Below, piece after piece: positions 50,428 through 58,183 of a stretch of DNA of 64,000 nt. The DNA lies in assembly GCF_029910235.1 (NCBI RefSeq), contig NZ_CP112874.1, positions 930,001-994,000 on the forward strand. The letters run 5' to 3'. The stretch comes from Pseudanabaena galeata CCNP1313. GTDB lineage: Bacteria > Cyanobacteriota > Cyanobacteriia > Pseudanabaenales > Pseudanabaenaceae. Below the pieces are notes generated by a model. The model was not told the DNA's origin, did not search any database, and worked only from the letters and a program-made list of their open reading frames with translations. Each line of letters begins with the position of its first letter. Positions within the stretch are counted from its first letter, which is position 1. The translations under genes were made by a program, and so were the position numbers.

Positions 50428-50641
50428 TTTCGGAGATATTGGTTAATCTTTAGATTTCAGGATGAGAATTGATGATGCAAAACATCACTTACAACACTGT
50501 GCGCCTAAGTGAAATCCAAACTTTTATTGATCAGTAATGCAAAGCAAGACTTCTTCTAAAAAGCTTGTGGTTTATTGGATTGCAAATTGCTGTAAATCTT
50601 AGTCTCCAGATTTAAGGAAGCAATGTTAACAATGTCTAACA

Positions 50642-51184
50642 CTACATATCCGATTCTTGAGACTTTTGGCGAATCTCTGAAGAGAAAGAAGCCGTGACTA
50701 AACCCGTACCTGCACTGGTTTTGATTAGCGATACTCGACAGCGCACATTAGGATTAACAAACCAGATTTTTTCTTCGGCTGCTACACGATCGTAAGCAGT
50801 GATGAGCACAAACGTACCATCATCAGTAAAGTGATATTCCCCAATTGCCGCAACTTCCTCTGCATAGCCTCGTTCACGGAGGAGTTTTCCTCTCCTAGGC
50901 TGTACAGGGTCAGGGACTGGGATTAAGACGCAATTACCTTTAATTGCTTCGCTATCTTCCCAGTCAGATTGACCTTCCCAACTCATCCGAAATGGTGATG
51001 CCACCGTTTGCGGATCGATATTGTAGATTTTGCAGAGTTCGATCACTTCGGTGGCTTCGGTGGAAAGTGAAGTAATATCAATCTCCGACTGAACAGCCTC
51101 AAAATGACCGAATGCTAAATGATGAGCACTACGCTGTGAGCGCCAATGCCCGATCGAGTTCTCTACAAAATCCTGAATATCCAT
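50642..51184 (-). CDS. cpeS: CpeS/CpcS-family bilin lyase
   Basis: A 180-residue S-type chromophore lyase. Seen: IQDFVENSIGHWRSQRSAHH at the N-terminus, SEIDITSLSTEATEVIELCK, FRMSWEGQSDWEDSEAIKGN and VLIPVPDPVQPRRGKLLRER, followed by EKIWFVNPNVRCRVSLIK, all typical of the CpeS/DUF1001 fold. S-type lyases attach phycobilin at Cys-82-equivalent sites. In this operon phycoerythrobilin on phycoerythrin is the expected substrate. The upstream linker gene ends 12 bases away, so cotranscription is likely. Confidence 0.92.
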   Translation of the reverse strand: MDIQDFVENSIGHWRSQRSAHHLAFGHFEAVQSEIDITSLSTEATEVIELCKIYNIDPQTVASPFRMSWEGQSDWEDSEAIKGNCVLIPVPDPVQPRRGKLLRERGYAEEVAAIGEYHFTDDGTFVLITAYDRVAAEEKIWFVNPNVRCRVSLIKTSAGTGLVTASFSSEIRQKSQESDM

Positions 51185-51195
51185 TAACTTTTTAA

Positions 51196-52386
51196 CTAAC
51201 TTTTGGGTTTCCGTGGCGATCGCGGTACTTGAAGATCACTTTTGGGCTTGTTAAAACCATTACCTGATTTACTAGAGGTTTTGGTCTTTTTCGATTTAGA
51301 TAATGGTGTAGCCACTTCGGATGATTCAATTGAAGGCTCTACTGCTGTGACTGGTAGACTTGCTTCAACATCATTCTTAACGGTTTCTTTTAGGCCATTA
51401 AGAATGATGTCAGAAATTTGCTCAGAAGAGGTTTCGGGAAGGTGGTTGGTATCTTGCTCAGGACTAAATTTTGCAGCAGTCTCTACAACTGTCTCTGGGA
51501 TTGGCTCTATAGTGATTTCTGGAACAATCTCTACGGCGGGTTCTGGCGCAGCAACTACCTCAGCGATCGCTGGTTCTTGCCCTTGATGGCTAGACTCTTT
51601 CTTGCTAATACTATTACTAGTCTTAGTAGAAGTGCGCGATTTTTTGGCTTTGACAGTTGGTTCGGCGACAGGATTTTGATTGGTTGAGATAGATTCGGAA
51701 ATAATTTCCACAACAGGAGCTTGCTCTGTAACTACCTCAGCGATCGCTACTGGCTCTTTCCTTGGAGTACTAGGCTCCTTTTTACTAAAACCATGTCCAG
51801 TCTTAGTAGAAGCCCTTGACTTTTTAGGTTTAGCTGTTGTTTCAGAGAGAACCTTTTTAGGTTTAGAAGTAGATACTGCTGCTTCTGAAGTGTTTTCAGA
51901 ATTGATTTCAGGAGTGTCGTCAAGAATAACTGTAGGAATATTTTCTAAAATTGGTTCTGATATATGTTCAAGCTTAATTTCAGGTATAGACTCAGAAACT
52001 ATCTCAGAGGTATCTTCAGTAACACTTTGTACAGTGCTTTCCACAGTATGCTCTGAATGAATTTCTAAAGGAGTCGTAACAGCTTGTTCGATTGCGATCG
52101 CAGGAGTTGCTTCGACATTAGCCTTATTTTCTTCGACAAATGCAATCACAGGTTCAACCGTGGGCAAGTTAGGCTGAAATCCTTGAATAGATATATTTGT
52201 AATCTTGCCACCAAAGCGCTGGATTGATTGCAACCTTTTAGAAAGGGAGCTATAGGGAACTGTGACTGTACACCTAGCACTTTGCATCTTGATGGCTTGA
52301 TTACCGCCTGTAAACTCAATGGTGATACGGTGGTTTGGATCAACGCTTAAGTTTGGGTTAGCGGAATTAATATCTATACTTTTCAT
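51196..52386 (-). CDS. CpcD-domain rod linker with long disordered repeat tail
   Basis: A 396-residue protein in the operon position held by cpeE in Fremyella. Residues about 18-70 form a CpcD-type linker domain (HRITIEFTGGNQAIKMQSAR, TVTVPYSSLSKRLQSIQRFG, GKITNISIQGFQ) as found at the ends of phycobilisome rods. No PBS_linker (LRC) domain is present. From about residue 80 the protein is Glu/Pro/Thr/Val-rich and low complexity. Three basic motifs interrupt it: KKSRASTKTGHGFSKKE (about 190), KKSRTSTKTSNSISKKE (about 250) and KKTKTSSKSGNGFNKPK (near the C-terminus). A rod-cap linker with acidic spacers and basic stickers is inferred. I know of no standard name. Confidence 0.75.
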   Translation of the reverse strand: MKSIDINSANPNLSVDPNHRITIEFTGGNQAIKMQSARCTVTVPYSSLSKRLQSIQRFGGKITNISIQGFQPNLPTVEPVIAFVEENKANVEATPAIAIEQAVTTPLEIHSEHTVESTVQSVTEDTSEIVSESIPEIKLEHISEPILENIPTVILDDTPEINSENTSEAAVSTSKPKKVLSETTAKPKKSRASTKTGHGFSKKEPSTPRKEPVAIAEVVTEQAPVVEIISESISTNQNPVAEPTVKAKKSRTSTKTSNSISKKESSHQGQEPAIAEVVAAPEPAVEIVPEITIEPIPETVVETAAKFSPEQDTNHLPETSSEQISDIILNGLKETVKNDVEASLPVTAVEPSIESSEVATPLSKSKKTKTSSKSGNGFNKPKSDLQVPRSPRKPKS

Positions 52387-52495
52387 GTAAAACTCATCCT
52401 AGCGATCGCAATTATGCGACCACATATCAAAACATTTTTAAATGATCCGTATAAGTATTCCGTAAAAACGTCTCTGAAAATCAGTTTTTTTATGT

Positions 52496-52542
52496 CCCAA
52501 ATGTTACAAAAGACTGCTTAGTAATCTTTTGTAACATTTGGG
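52496..52542. promoter_or_regulatory. Stem-loop between cpeD and the CpcD-domain gene
   Basis: CCCAAATGTTACAAAAGA and TCTTTTGTAACATTTGGG enclose an 11-base loop. On the minus (coding) strand it follows the cpeD stop by 65 bases and lacks an immediate U-tract. It could limit read-through or protect the upstream cpeCD message from 3' decay, setting linker stoichiometry. Confidence 0.7.
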
Positions 52543-52606
52543 TCAAGTACTTACCACTCTCTACTGGCAAAAGAATGCCATAGCTATTCTTCTAATTGCT
52601 TAATTC

Positions 52607-53359
52607 TTAAGCAATTTCCGTAATGCTAACGATTTTGCCAGAGGTACGGTTAATCCTTTGGATTTGAGCAGTCATGTTGCTCTTAGAGACGATGTACTCA
52701 GTGGAGCTAACACGGCGGCGAGTGTCAAACTTGGAACCAGATACCAAGATCTTGAAGCGTTTTTCAGTGCCAGAACCAATTACAGTGGCACTTGAAGGCT
52801 TAATGGCTTTGCTGCTGTTGGTTGCCACTTCATAAACTAACTGTGAAGATTGCACAGCACTATCAGACTGGGCTGCACCACGATCAAGTGAAAAAATACG
52901 ATTGTAGCCAACTTGATAGGCATTGTTAGCACTATCTTTACCACGATTGTAAGGAACAACATTTTCACCAAAGGCTGCTTGATATTCATCGCTATCAATG
53001 AAGGAATCAATCTCAGCATCATAGCCTTCAGCAACAGTTCGCACGATATGCTCAGATACTTCACGTTGATCCTGTGGAGCGCGACCTAGTAGATGCAAGA
53101 AATTGAGTTCAACGAAGCGGTAAGGAGCGCAAGAGGTGAAATAGCGATCGCGATAGAAGTCAGATTTTGCGACGATGCGAACAAACTCACGAACTGAAAT
53201 TGAGCGATCGCATAATCTTGATTCTGCCGACAACAAACGCTCACTTTCCATGACGTGAGGATTGCCTAAAACTTGTTTGTAAACATTGCGAATAATTGTT
53301 TCCAATTCTTCGGCACTGCTGTTAGGTTGCAGTTCAAGAGCAGCTAATAAAGTTGCCAT
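52607..53359 (-). CDS. cpeD: Phycoerythrin-associated rod linker CpeD
   Basis: A 250-residue rod linker. A PBS_linker domain occupies residues about 10-160 (LETIIRNVYKQVLGNPHVME, SVREFVRIVAKSDFYRDRYF, LNFLHLLGRAPQDQREVSEH, DSDEYQAAFGENVVPYNRGK). A CpcD-type domain occupies about 195-250 (KRFKILVSGSKFDTRRRVSS then MTAQIQRINRTSGKIVSITE). These link phycoerythrin hexamers into rods and tune energy transfer. Length and layout match CpeD. It lies 103 bases downstream of cpeC in the same operon. Confidence 0.92.
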   Translation of the reverse strand: MATLLAALELQPNSSAEELETIIRNVYKQVLGNPHVMESERLLSAESRLCDRSISVREFVRIVAKSDFYRDRYFTSCAPYRFVELNFLHLLGRAPQDQREVSEHIVRTVAEGYDAEIDSFIDSDEYQAAFGENVVPYNRGKDSANNAYQVGYNRIFSLDRGAAQSDSAVQSSQLVYEVATNSSKAIKPSSATVIGSGTEKRFKILVSGSKFDTRRRVSSTEYIVSKSNMTAQIQRINRTSGKIVSITEIA

Positions 53360-53424
53360 AATAAATTTTCTCTGTAGTGAAAATGGTTAATGAGGTTGTT
53401 TTAATAAAAAAATTTAATGAACTT

Positions 53425-53457
53425 CGCTAGATCACACTAAGCGTTCTCTAGCGAATA
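53425..53457. promoter_or_regulatory. Short stem-loop between cpeC and cpeD
   Basis: TTCGCTAGA and TCTAGCGAA (9-bp stem) enclose 15 bases, 6 bases after the cpeC stop. A T-rich stretch follows after about 12 bases on the coding strand. It may be a weak attenuator or stabiliser. Confidence 0.45.
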
Positions 53458-53462
53458 AAAAA

Positions 53463-54323
53463 CTAAACAGCAGTAATACTAGCGATTACGCCGCCTTGTT
53501 GATGAATGCGTTGGTATTCTTGGGAAAGTTGGTCGAAAGGCACCAAATAGACTTTGTTGCTTCGACGGAACTTGGAAATACTGTTAACAGATTTGGCACG
53601 GTAGCCAGTAACTTCGATACGGTAAACCTTGCTGCTAGGAGTACCAAAGGAACCACGACGGGTAAGTGGTGCATCAGCAGGAGTACGGAAGGTTCCACTA
53701 TCACCAGTTGAAGGAATGACAGCCGTGGGAGTGGAGTTGATGATTAGTGAATTTAGTTTGGGGCTATTGCCTGCCAAATCACCTTTCAAGCTGCTGCTTG
53801 AGGCTCCACGAACTAATTCAAAAGTGTGGGTGAACTGTACCAAGTTGGTAATAGCTTCAGTCTTATAGCCACGAATATAAGGAACAATGTTTTCACCAAA
53901 GGTAGTTTGGTATTCATCACTGTCGATATAGGAGTCGATATCAGCCTCAAATCCTTTAGCATCAAGGATATCGCTATGGCTACGCACTTCAGCATAATCG
54001 ATTGGTGCGCGACCAAGCAAATGACGGAAGTTGAGTTCAGTTGTGCGATAACGTGCAGCGTTAGTAAAGAAGCGGGAACGGTAGAGGTCAGATTTGGCAA
54101 CTGCCCTTACAAATTCACGGACGCTTAATTCGCCACGCTTGAATTGGGATTCAGGAACGCTGAGTCTTTCGCTCTCCATTACATAGGCGTTACCTAGTAC
54201 TTGACGATAAACCGCATTGATAATAGTTTCTAGCCCTTCCGAAGAAAGACCATTAACTGATTCAATGGGAGGAGTTTCATCAAATAGGCTGACACCCAAG
54301 CGTGAAGCTGGTCCAAAAGGCAT
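53463..54323 (-). CDS. cpeC: Phycoerythrin-associated rod linker CpeC
   Basis: A 286-residue rod linker and the first gene of the cpe operon. Residues about 20-170 form the PBS_linker domain (LETIINAVYRQVLGNAYVME, ELSVREFVRAVAKSDLYRSR, LNFRHLLGRAPIDYAEVRSH, DSDEYQTTFGENIVPYIRGY), and about 230-286 a CpcD domain (SKVYRIEVTGYRAKSVNSIS, then QLSQEYQRIHQQGGVIASIT). N-terminal MPFGPASRLGVSLFDETPPI is typical of CpeC/CpcC rod linkers. It shares with CpeD the positions expected for binding phycoerythrin. The promoter must lie upstream of 54323. Confidence 0.93.
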   Translation of the reverse strand: MPFGPASRLGVSLFDETPPIESVNGLSSEGLETIINAVYRQVLGNAYVMESERLSVPESQFKRGELSVREFVRAVAKSDLYRSRFFTNAARYRTTELNFRHLLGRAPIDYAEVRSHSDILDAKGFEADIDSYIDSDEYQTTFGENIVPYIRGYKTEAITNLVQFTHTFELVRGASSSSLKGDLAGNSPKLNSLIINSTPTAVIPSTGDSGTFRTPADAPLTRRGSFGTPSSKVYRIEVTGYRAKSVNSISKFRRSNKVYLVPFDQLSQEYQRIHQQGGVIASITAV

Positions 54324-54613
54324 TAGACAATATCTCCTGATTTAACGAAAGAATATGTATTAAAAGTATTTCAATAGTGATTACGCAGATTTTAGATTTC
54401 AAGCTCAGCATTGCTTAACCTTACGCCTAAAACCTGAATAAAAAATGAGTAAAGCGCAATTTATACGCTTTGTTATAATCGATTCTCTTACAAGTACGTA
54501 AACTTAAATATCAAGATTTGTGAATTTTACTCATGTCTGCACAATATTTACACAATCAATCACGGTCGATATTTATGTAATTAGTATTTTTATGGCTGTT
54601 GCCAAGTCTCTGA
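54324..54613 (-). promoter_or_regulatory. Presumed cpeC promoter region
   Basis: A 290-base gene-free region upstream of cpeC, AT-rich, with a possible -10 (TATAAC, about 54473-54478 on the minus strand). In Fremyella the cpeC operon is green-light induced, but I could not identify a confident regulatory box here. No RNA gene was recognised. Confidence 0.4.
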
Positions 54614-54619
54614 GGACAT

Positions 54620-54674
54620 AAAAAACAAGAATTGATTGGTGGGGCTTCGCGCCACCAATCAATTCTTGTTTTTT
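54620..54674. repeat. GAAG/CTTCG-type hairpin
   Basis: AAAAAACAAGAATTGATTGG and its complement around GGGGCTTCGCGCC. It is preceded by GAGGACAT, a family C-type flank. Confidence 0.8.
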
Positions 54675-54689
54675 AATTTTTCTTAAGAT

Positions 54690-54766
54690 AACGTGAGTTC
54701 GGTATAGCCATTTGTGGCGTGCTTTGCACGCCGCAAATGGCGGAAAAAGTTAAGAACTGAAGTTAA
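54690..54766. repeat. Family B repeat, one hairpin lost
   Basis: AACGTGAGTTCGGTATAGCC and an intact CATTTGTGGCGTGC hairpin are present, but the ATGGTAAGAAT hairpin has collapsed to GGAAAAAGTTAAG. The far end is GAACTGAAGTTAA. Confidence 0.8.
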
Positions 54767-54787
54767 TTGATCAAACCCACAAACATG

Positions 54788-54910
54788 ATGGCAGCCCAGA
54801 AGCGGGTACGATTTATCGATGCGAAATTGACTGCTGACGAAAAGTTGCTGTTACTTGCTGGTGCAGTGTTTACCGATCTTTTATACTTTGAGACTAAAGC
54901 TTCTTCATAG
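54788..54910 (+). CDS. Small unknown protein upstream of birA
   Basis: A 40-codon frame MAAQKRVRFIDAKLTADEKL then LLLAGAVFTDLLYFETKASS, ending TAG at 54908-54910. An additional ATG lies just before (54785). It lies 12 bases before birA in the same direction and could be translated with it. It may be a remnant of a larger gene. No family is recognised. Confidence 0.35.
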   Translation: MAAQKRVRFIDAKLTADEKLLLLAGAVFTDLLYFETKASS

Positions 54911-54922
54911 TCAGGAATTGCC

Positions 54923-55675
54923 TTGAATTTTCAGATTATCCGTTACGAAGAAATTGAGTCCACTAATAGTGAAGCATGGCGCTTAATCGATCGCCTCAAT
55001 TCTGTCGAAGTCCAAAACGGCAGTCACCCCCATGGGAGTGATTGCCATACTGTGATCATTGCCAAACGTCAGACCAAAGGGAGGGGGCAACGTGGTCATA
55101 GTTGGCAGTCAGATTTGGGTGGATTATTTATGTCAGTAATTTTGCAGCCCAATGTTGCCGCCGTAAATGCTCACCAAATTACGCTTTGGTCAGCTTGGGG
55201 CATAGCCAAAGCCCTTAGTGAAACGGGGGCAAATGTCAAGCTCAAATGGCTCAATGATCTCTTAATTGATCGCCGCAAATTGGGAGGTATTCTCACCGAG
55301 ACAAGAATCGAAGGTGACAAAATTCTTTATGCAGTGGTGGGGATCGGCATTAATTGGACAAATGATGTGCCTGAAGGCGCGATCGCCTTGGGAGAATTGC
55401 CAACTACTTTGTCAAGCATGGATGAACTGATCGAGGTGGTGCTAAAAGGTATTGAGCTAGGTCAAACTCGAAGCGATCGCGAAGGAATTATGGGCATTTT
55501 GGCGGAATATTTGGAGATGCTTAGCGATAAAAATGTGCGTCAAATGATTAATGGGCGGGAACTTCAAGGGCAAATAATCGACATTAGACCAACAGGCGAA
55601 CTGGTAGTAAGATGGGAGGGCAATTCCCAAGACGCAATCTATCAGCCTCAAACTTTTTCTGTCGGCTATCAGTAG
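54923..55675 (+). CDS. birA: Biotin--[acetyl-CoA-carboxylase] ligase
   Basis: A 250-residue biotin protein ligase that makes biotinyl-AMP and biotinylates the carboxyl-carrier protein. It has no N-terminal DNA-binding domain, so it is the non-repressor class. Motifs: EEIESTNSEAWRLI (STN), KRQTKGRGQRGHSWQS (biotin-AMP loop GRGQRG, with the usual W), GLFMSVILQP, VKLKWLNDLLIDRRKLGGIL (KWPND-like) and AVVGIGINWTND. The start is TTG at 54923 (ATG is absent near the conserved start). A family B remnant and a 40-codon frame lie upstream. Confidence 0.93.
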   Translation: MNFQIIRYEEIESTNSEAWRLIDRLNSVEVQNGSHPHGSDCHTVIIAKRQTKGRGQRGHSWQSDLGGLFMSVILQPNVAAVNAHQITLWSAWGIAKALSETGANVKLKWLNDLLIDRRKLGGILTETRIEGDKILYAVVGIGINWTNDVPEGAIALGELPTTLSSMDELIEVVLKGIELGQTRSDREGIMGILAEYLEMLSDKNVRQMINGRELQGQIIDIRPTGELVVRWEGNSQDAIYQPQTFSVGYQ

Positions 55676-55684
55676 AATTAAAAT

Positions 55685-56737
55685 ATGCGAAAATCAACAA
55701 TCTCCACGATCACACTGGCTACCCTGCTCTGCCTCTCCACAAATAACTACTTTCTAGTTGGCTCAGCATACGCCGCAACCAAATCGGCTATTTCCCCTGA
55801 TATCGCAGTTACTCAACCTTCTGAGCAGTCCCCTCAAGCACAGCCTCAACCTGAGATTGCTCCTGCACCGAACACCATTGAGATTCAAAGCGATCGCAAT
55901 GTTAATAACTCGGCTCCAGCTAATCAGCCTGTAAGTAATGTGGGGAATCGAGACTCTGTGCAAGTTAACATTGAATCTGCTAACCCCACCCCAAAAGCAG
56001 CAGTCAAGCGATCGCAACCAGTCGGGCAACCCGTCGAAATTGTCTTAGAAAATCGATCCACTGGTTGCAAATTCAAGGCTAGTAGCCTTTTAGAGCGCAA
56101 TGCTGATCTTTGTAATCCTGAAGCGATCGCCTCTAAAAATAATGCTCAGAATTCCCAGAACTATTACCAAAATGGCAAAGTCCTCTATGCTGCGGCTTCG
56201 GGTGACACGGCTGTACAAGTGCGCCGCCTAACGGAGCAGGAAATTGCCGCGATGAGCTTGCCAAGCAATGGTGACAAGCAAATGTTGTTCCCCTTAGTCG
56301 CTCCATCGGTAATTAGTTCAATATTTGGGACTCGCGTGCATCCTGTTACAGGGCAAGTCCGCTTTCATCAAGGTACAGACTTAGCGGCTCCTGAAGGTAC
56401 ACCTGTCGTCGCCGCCTTTAGTGGTCGCGTGGAAATCGCGGGTTGGCTCGGAGGCTATGGCTTAATTGTGGTAATTTCCCACGGTGATACCCATGAAACA
56501 AGGTACGCTCACTTGTCTGAAGTCTTGGTCAAGCCGGGGCAAGAGATCAAGCAGGGCAATGTTATTGGTTTAGTTGGCAGTACGGGTATGTCTACTGGCC
56601 CCCACCTGCATTTTGAGATTTGGCAAAAGATGCAAGAGGGACTAGTGGCGATCGACCCTACGCCGCAGTTGCTGCTTGCCATGGAGCAGTTACAAAAATA
56701 TCTCGCCCAATCACCTAAATCGACAAATAAAGCTTAA
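55685..56737 (+). CDS. M23 (LytM/NlpD-like) peptidase, exported
   Basis: A 350-residue exported peptidoglycan endopeptidase. The signal peptide (STITLATLLCLSTNNYFLVG) is followed by a Pro/Gln/Ser-rich stretch to about residue 110 (QPSEQSPQAQPQPEIAPAPN). The C-terminal M23 domain (about 205-330) holds the zinc ligands RFHQGTDLAAPEGTPVVAAF (HxxxD) and GPHLHFEIWQ (HxH), with a SHGDTHETRYAHL core. It starts 9 bases after birA, so they form a transcript, although the functions are unrelated. A family F repeat begins just after the stop. Confidence 0.92.
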   Translation: MRKSTISTITLATLLCLSTNNYFLVGSAYAATKSAISPDIAVTQPSEQSPQAQPQPEIAPAPNTIEIQSDRNVNNSAPANQPVSNVGNRDSVQVNIESANPTPKAAVKRSQPVGQPVEIVLENRSTGCKFKASSLLERNADLCNPEAIASKNNAQNSQNYYQNGKVLYAAASGDTAVQVRRLTEQEIAAMSLPSNGDKQMLFPLVAPSVISSIFGTRVHPVTGQVRFHQGTDLAAPEGTPVVAAFSGRVEIAGWLGGYGLIVVISHGDTHETRYAHLSEVLVKPGQEIKQGNVIGLVGSTGMSTGPHLHFEIWQKMQEGLVAIDPTPQLLLAMEQLQKYLAQSPKSTNKA

Positions 56738-56739
56738 GT

Positions 56740-56841
56740 AACGTGAGTTCGGGATAGGCTAGCCAAAACATTAAAAGCCTCGCGAAGCGAGGCTTTTAAT
56801 GTTTTGGCTCTTAGATGGGTTTGCTGCGCGAACCCTATCTA
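56740..56841. repeat. Family F repeat, copy 2
   Basis: AACGTGAGTTCGGGATAGGC, then a perfect hairpin around AGCCAAAACATTAAAAGCCT with a CGCGAAGCG centre, then TAGATGGGTTTGCTGCGCGA and complement. Confidence 0.85.
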
Positions 56842-56955
56842 AACGTGAGTTCGATATAGCCATTTGCGGCGTGCAAAGCACGCCGCAAATGGCAAAAAAT
56901 GGTAAGAATCGCTTAGCGATTCTTACCATTTTTCGCTTTCGTCGAACTTACATTG
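56842..56955. repeat. Family B two-hairpin repeat, copy 4
   Basis: AACGTGAGTTCGATATAGCC to CGTCGAACTTACATT, with the CATTTGCGGCGTGC (CAAAG centre) and ATGGTAAGAATCGCTTAG hairpins. Confidence 0.92.
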
Positions 56956-56984
56956 AATTAAAAAACAAACCCAGTAAGGGTTTG

Positions 56985-57100
56985 TATAGCAACGCAAGAG
57001 ATAGATAGGACAAATCAAAACCAAAAAGGTGAGTGGCGGCGTGAAGCGCCGCCACTCACCTTTTTGGTTTTATGTCATAAGCAAAACTTACACTGCTATA
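56985..57100. repeat. Family C palindromic repeat, complete copy
   Basis: Begins TATAGCAACGCAAGAGATAG and ends AAAACTTACACTGCTATA, the asymmetric flanks of this family; the central perfect hairpin has arms AAAACCAAAAAGGTGAGTGG with a GTGAAGC-type centre. Confidence 0.9.
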
Positions 57101-57108
57101 AAACACCA

Positions 57109-57801
57109 TTAATTGACATTAAACCGATAACCCAAACCATAAACAGTTTCAATTAGTTTTTCCTGTCCATATTCCGCCAATCGTCGCCGCAACAGTCTGA
57201 CTTGGGCAGCAACCACGTTACTTTCTGGTTCTGCTTGCATTTCCCATAGCCGACTCAGAATCTGATCGCGGGTCAAAATTTGATGAGGATGCCGCATAAA
57301 ATACTCTAAAAGCTGAAACTCTTTAGCCGTCAGTTGAATAATTTGGTGTTTCCCATTAATGTCATGGGCAGCGATCGTACAAGTATTGTAATCAAGAACG
57401 AGATTGGCAACTTTTAACTGTGTGGCTTGAATTTGTGGCGATCGCCTTTGCAAAGCCCTCAATCTAGCCAATAACTCTAACATCCCAAAGGGTTTTATGA
57501 GATAGTCATCGGCTCCTGCATCTAGTCCTTGAACACGATCTTCTATTCGATCTTTTGCCGTGAGAAGAATGACAGGAAGAGGATTTTGATTTTTGCGTAA
57601 TCGTCTACATAATTCTAATCCTGAAAGCTGCGGTAACATCCAGTCCAAAATTGCCACAGTATATTCTGTAGGTTGGCAATCGAGATAGTTCCATGCTTCT
57701 TTGCCATTTTGAGCCCAATCAACCACATATTTCTCTTGCTTGAGACTACGTTGAATTGCAGTCCCTAAATCAACTTCATCTTCAACGAGTAAAACTTTCA
57801 T
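57109..57801 (-). CDS. OmpR/PhoB-type response regulator (RppA-like)
   Basis: A 230-residue two-component regulator. The receiver domain (1-115) has the acidic pocket VLLVEDEVDLG, the phosphoacceptor Asp in VAILDWMLPQLSGLELC, Thr in VILLTAKDRIEDRVQG and Lys in DDYLIKPFGMLELL. The C-terminal winged helix (about 135-228) has LTAKEFQLLEYFMRHPHQIL and VVAAQVRLLRRRLAEYG. It is similar to RppA-type regulators of cyanobacteria, which respond to redox or nickel. No histidine kinase is adjacent, so the partner is elsewhere. Family C hairpins lie on both sides. Confidence 0.9.
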   Translation of the reverse strand: MKVLLVEDEVDLGTAIQRSLKQEKYVVDWAQNGKEAWNYLDCQPTEYTVAILDWMLPQLSGLELCRRLRKNQNPLPVILLTAKDRIEDRVQGLDAGADDYLIKPFGMLELLARLRALQRRSPQIQATQLKVANLVLDYNTCTIAAHDINGKHQIIQLTAKEFQLLEYFMRHPHQILTRDQILSRLWEMQAEPESNVVAAQVRLLRRRLAEYGQEKLIETVYGLGYRFNVN

Positions 57802-57818
57802 GTTTTTTATTTACAGTC

Positions 57819-57934
57819 TATAGCAATGTAAGTTTTGCTTAGGACATAAAACCCAAAAGATGAGTGGCGGCGCTTTGCGCCGCCACTCATCTTTTGGGTT
57901 TTGATTTGTCCTATCTATCTCTTGCGTTGCTATA
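57819..57934. repeat. Family C palindromic repeat, complete copy
   Basis: TATAGCAATGTAAGTTTTGC begins and CTATCTATCTCTTGCGTTGC ends it; the central hairpin is AAAACCCAAAAGATGAGTGG with a GGCGCTTTGCGCC centre. Orientation is opposite to 56985-57100. Confidence 0.9.
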
Positions 57935-57950
57935 TTCATGTTTTGAGTAA

Positions 57951-58050
57951 TACAACAAATTTTTTGAAAGCGTCGCTTGGCGACGCTTTCAAAAAATTTG
58001 TTGTATTTTAAGCCAGCGTTAGGACGAATCAAAACTTACATTGCTATAAC
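57951..58050. repeat. Hairpin plus family C half-flank
   Basis: A perfect palindrome 57951-58005 (TACAACAAATTTTTTGAAAG arms, CGCTTGGCG centre), followed by TAGGACGAATCAAAACTTAC and ATTGCTATA, which is one flank of family C. Confidence 0.8.
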
Positions 58051-58183
58051 ATGAGTTTGATAAAACATTGGTGTGCAAAGTTGAGATAATCTATGTCGCA
58101 ATCTCGTTATGTTTGATGGTCACAAATTAACCCCAAAACATGACTATTATACGACTACTACATAAAAAGGAAGATTTTAAACT

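Noticed and set aside
53826-54128. Plus-strand frame opposite cpeC
   Set aside because: It is an antisense shadow of the cpeC linker domain; no family resemblance or ribosome-binding site.
57109-57801. A complete two-component system at this locus
   Set aside because: Only the response regulator is present; no histidine kinase lies on either side.
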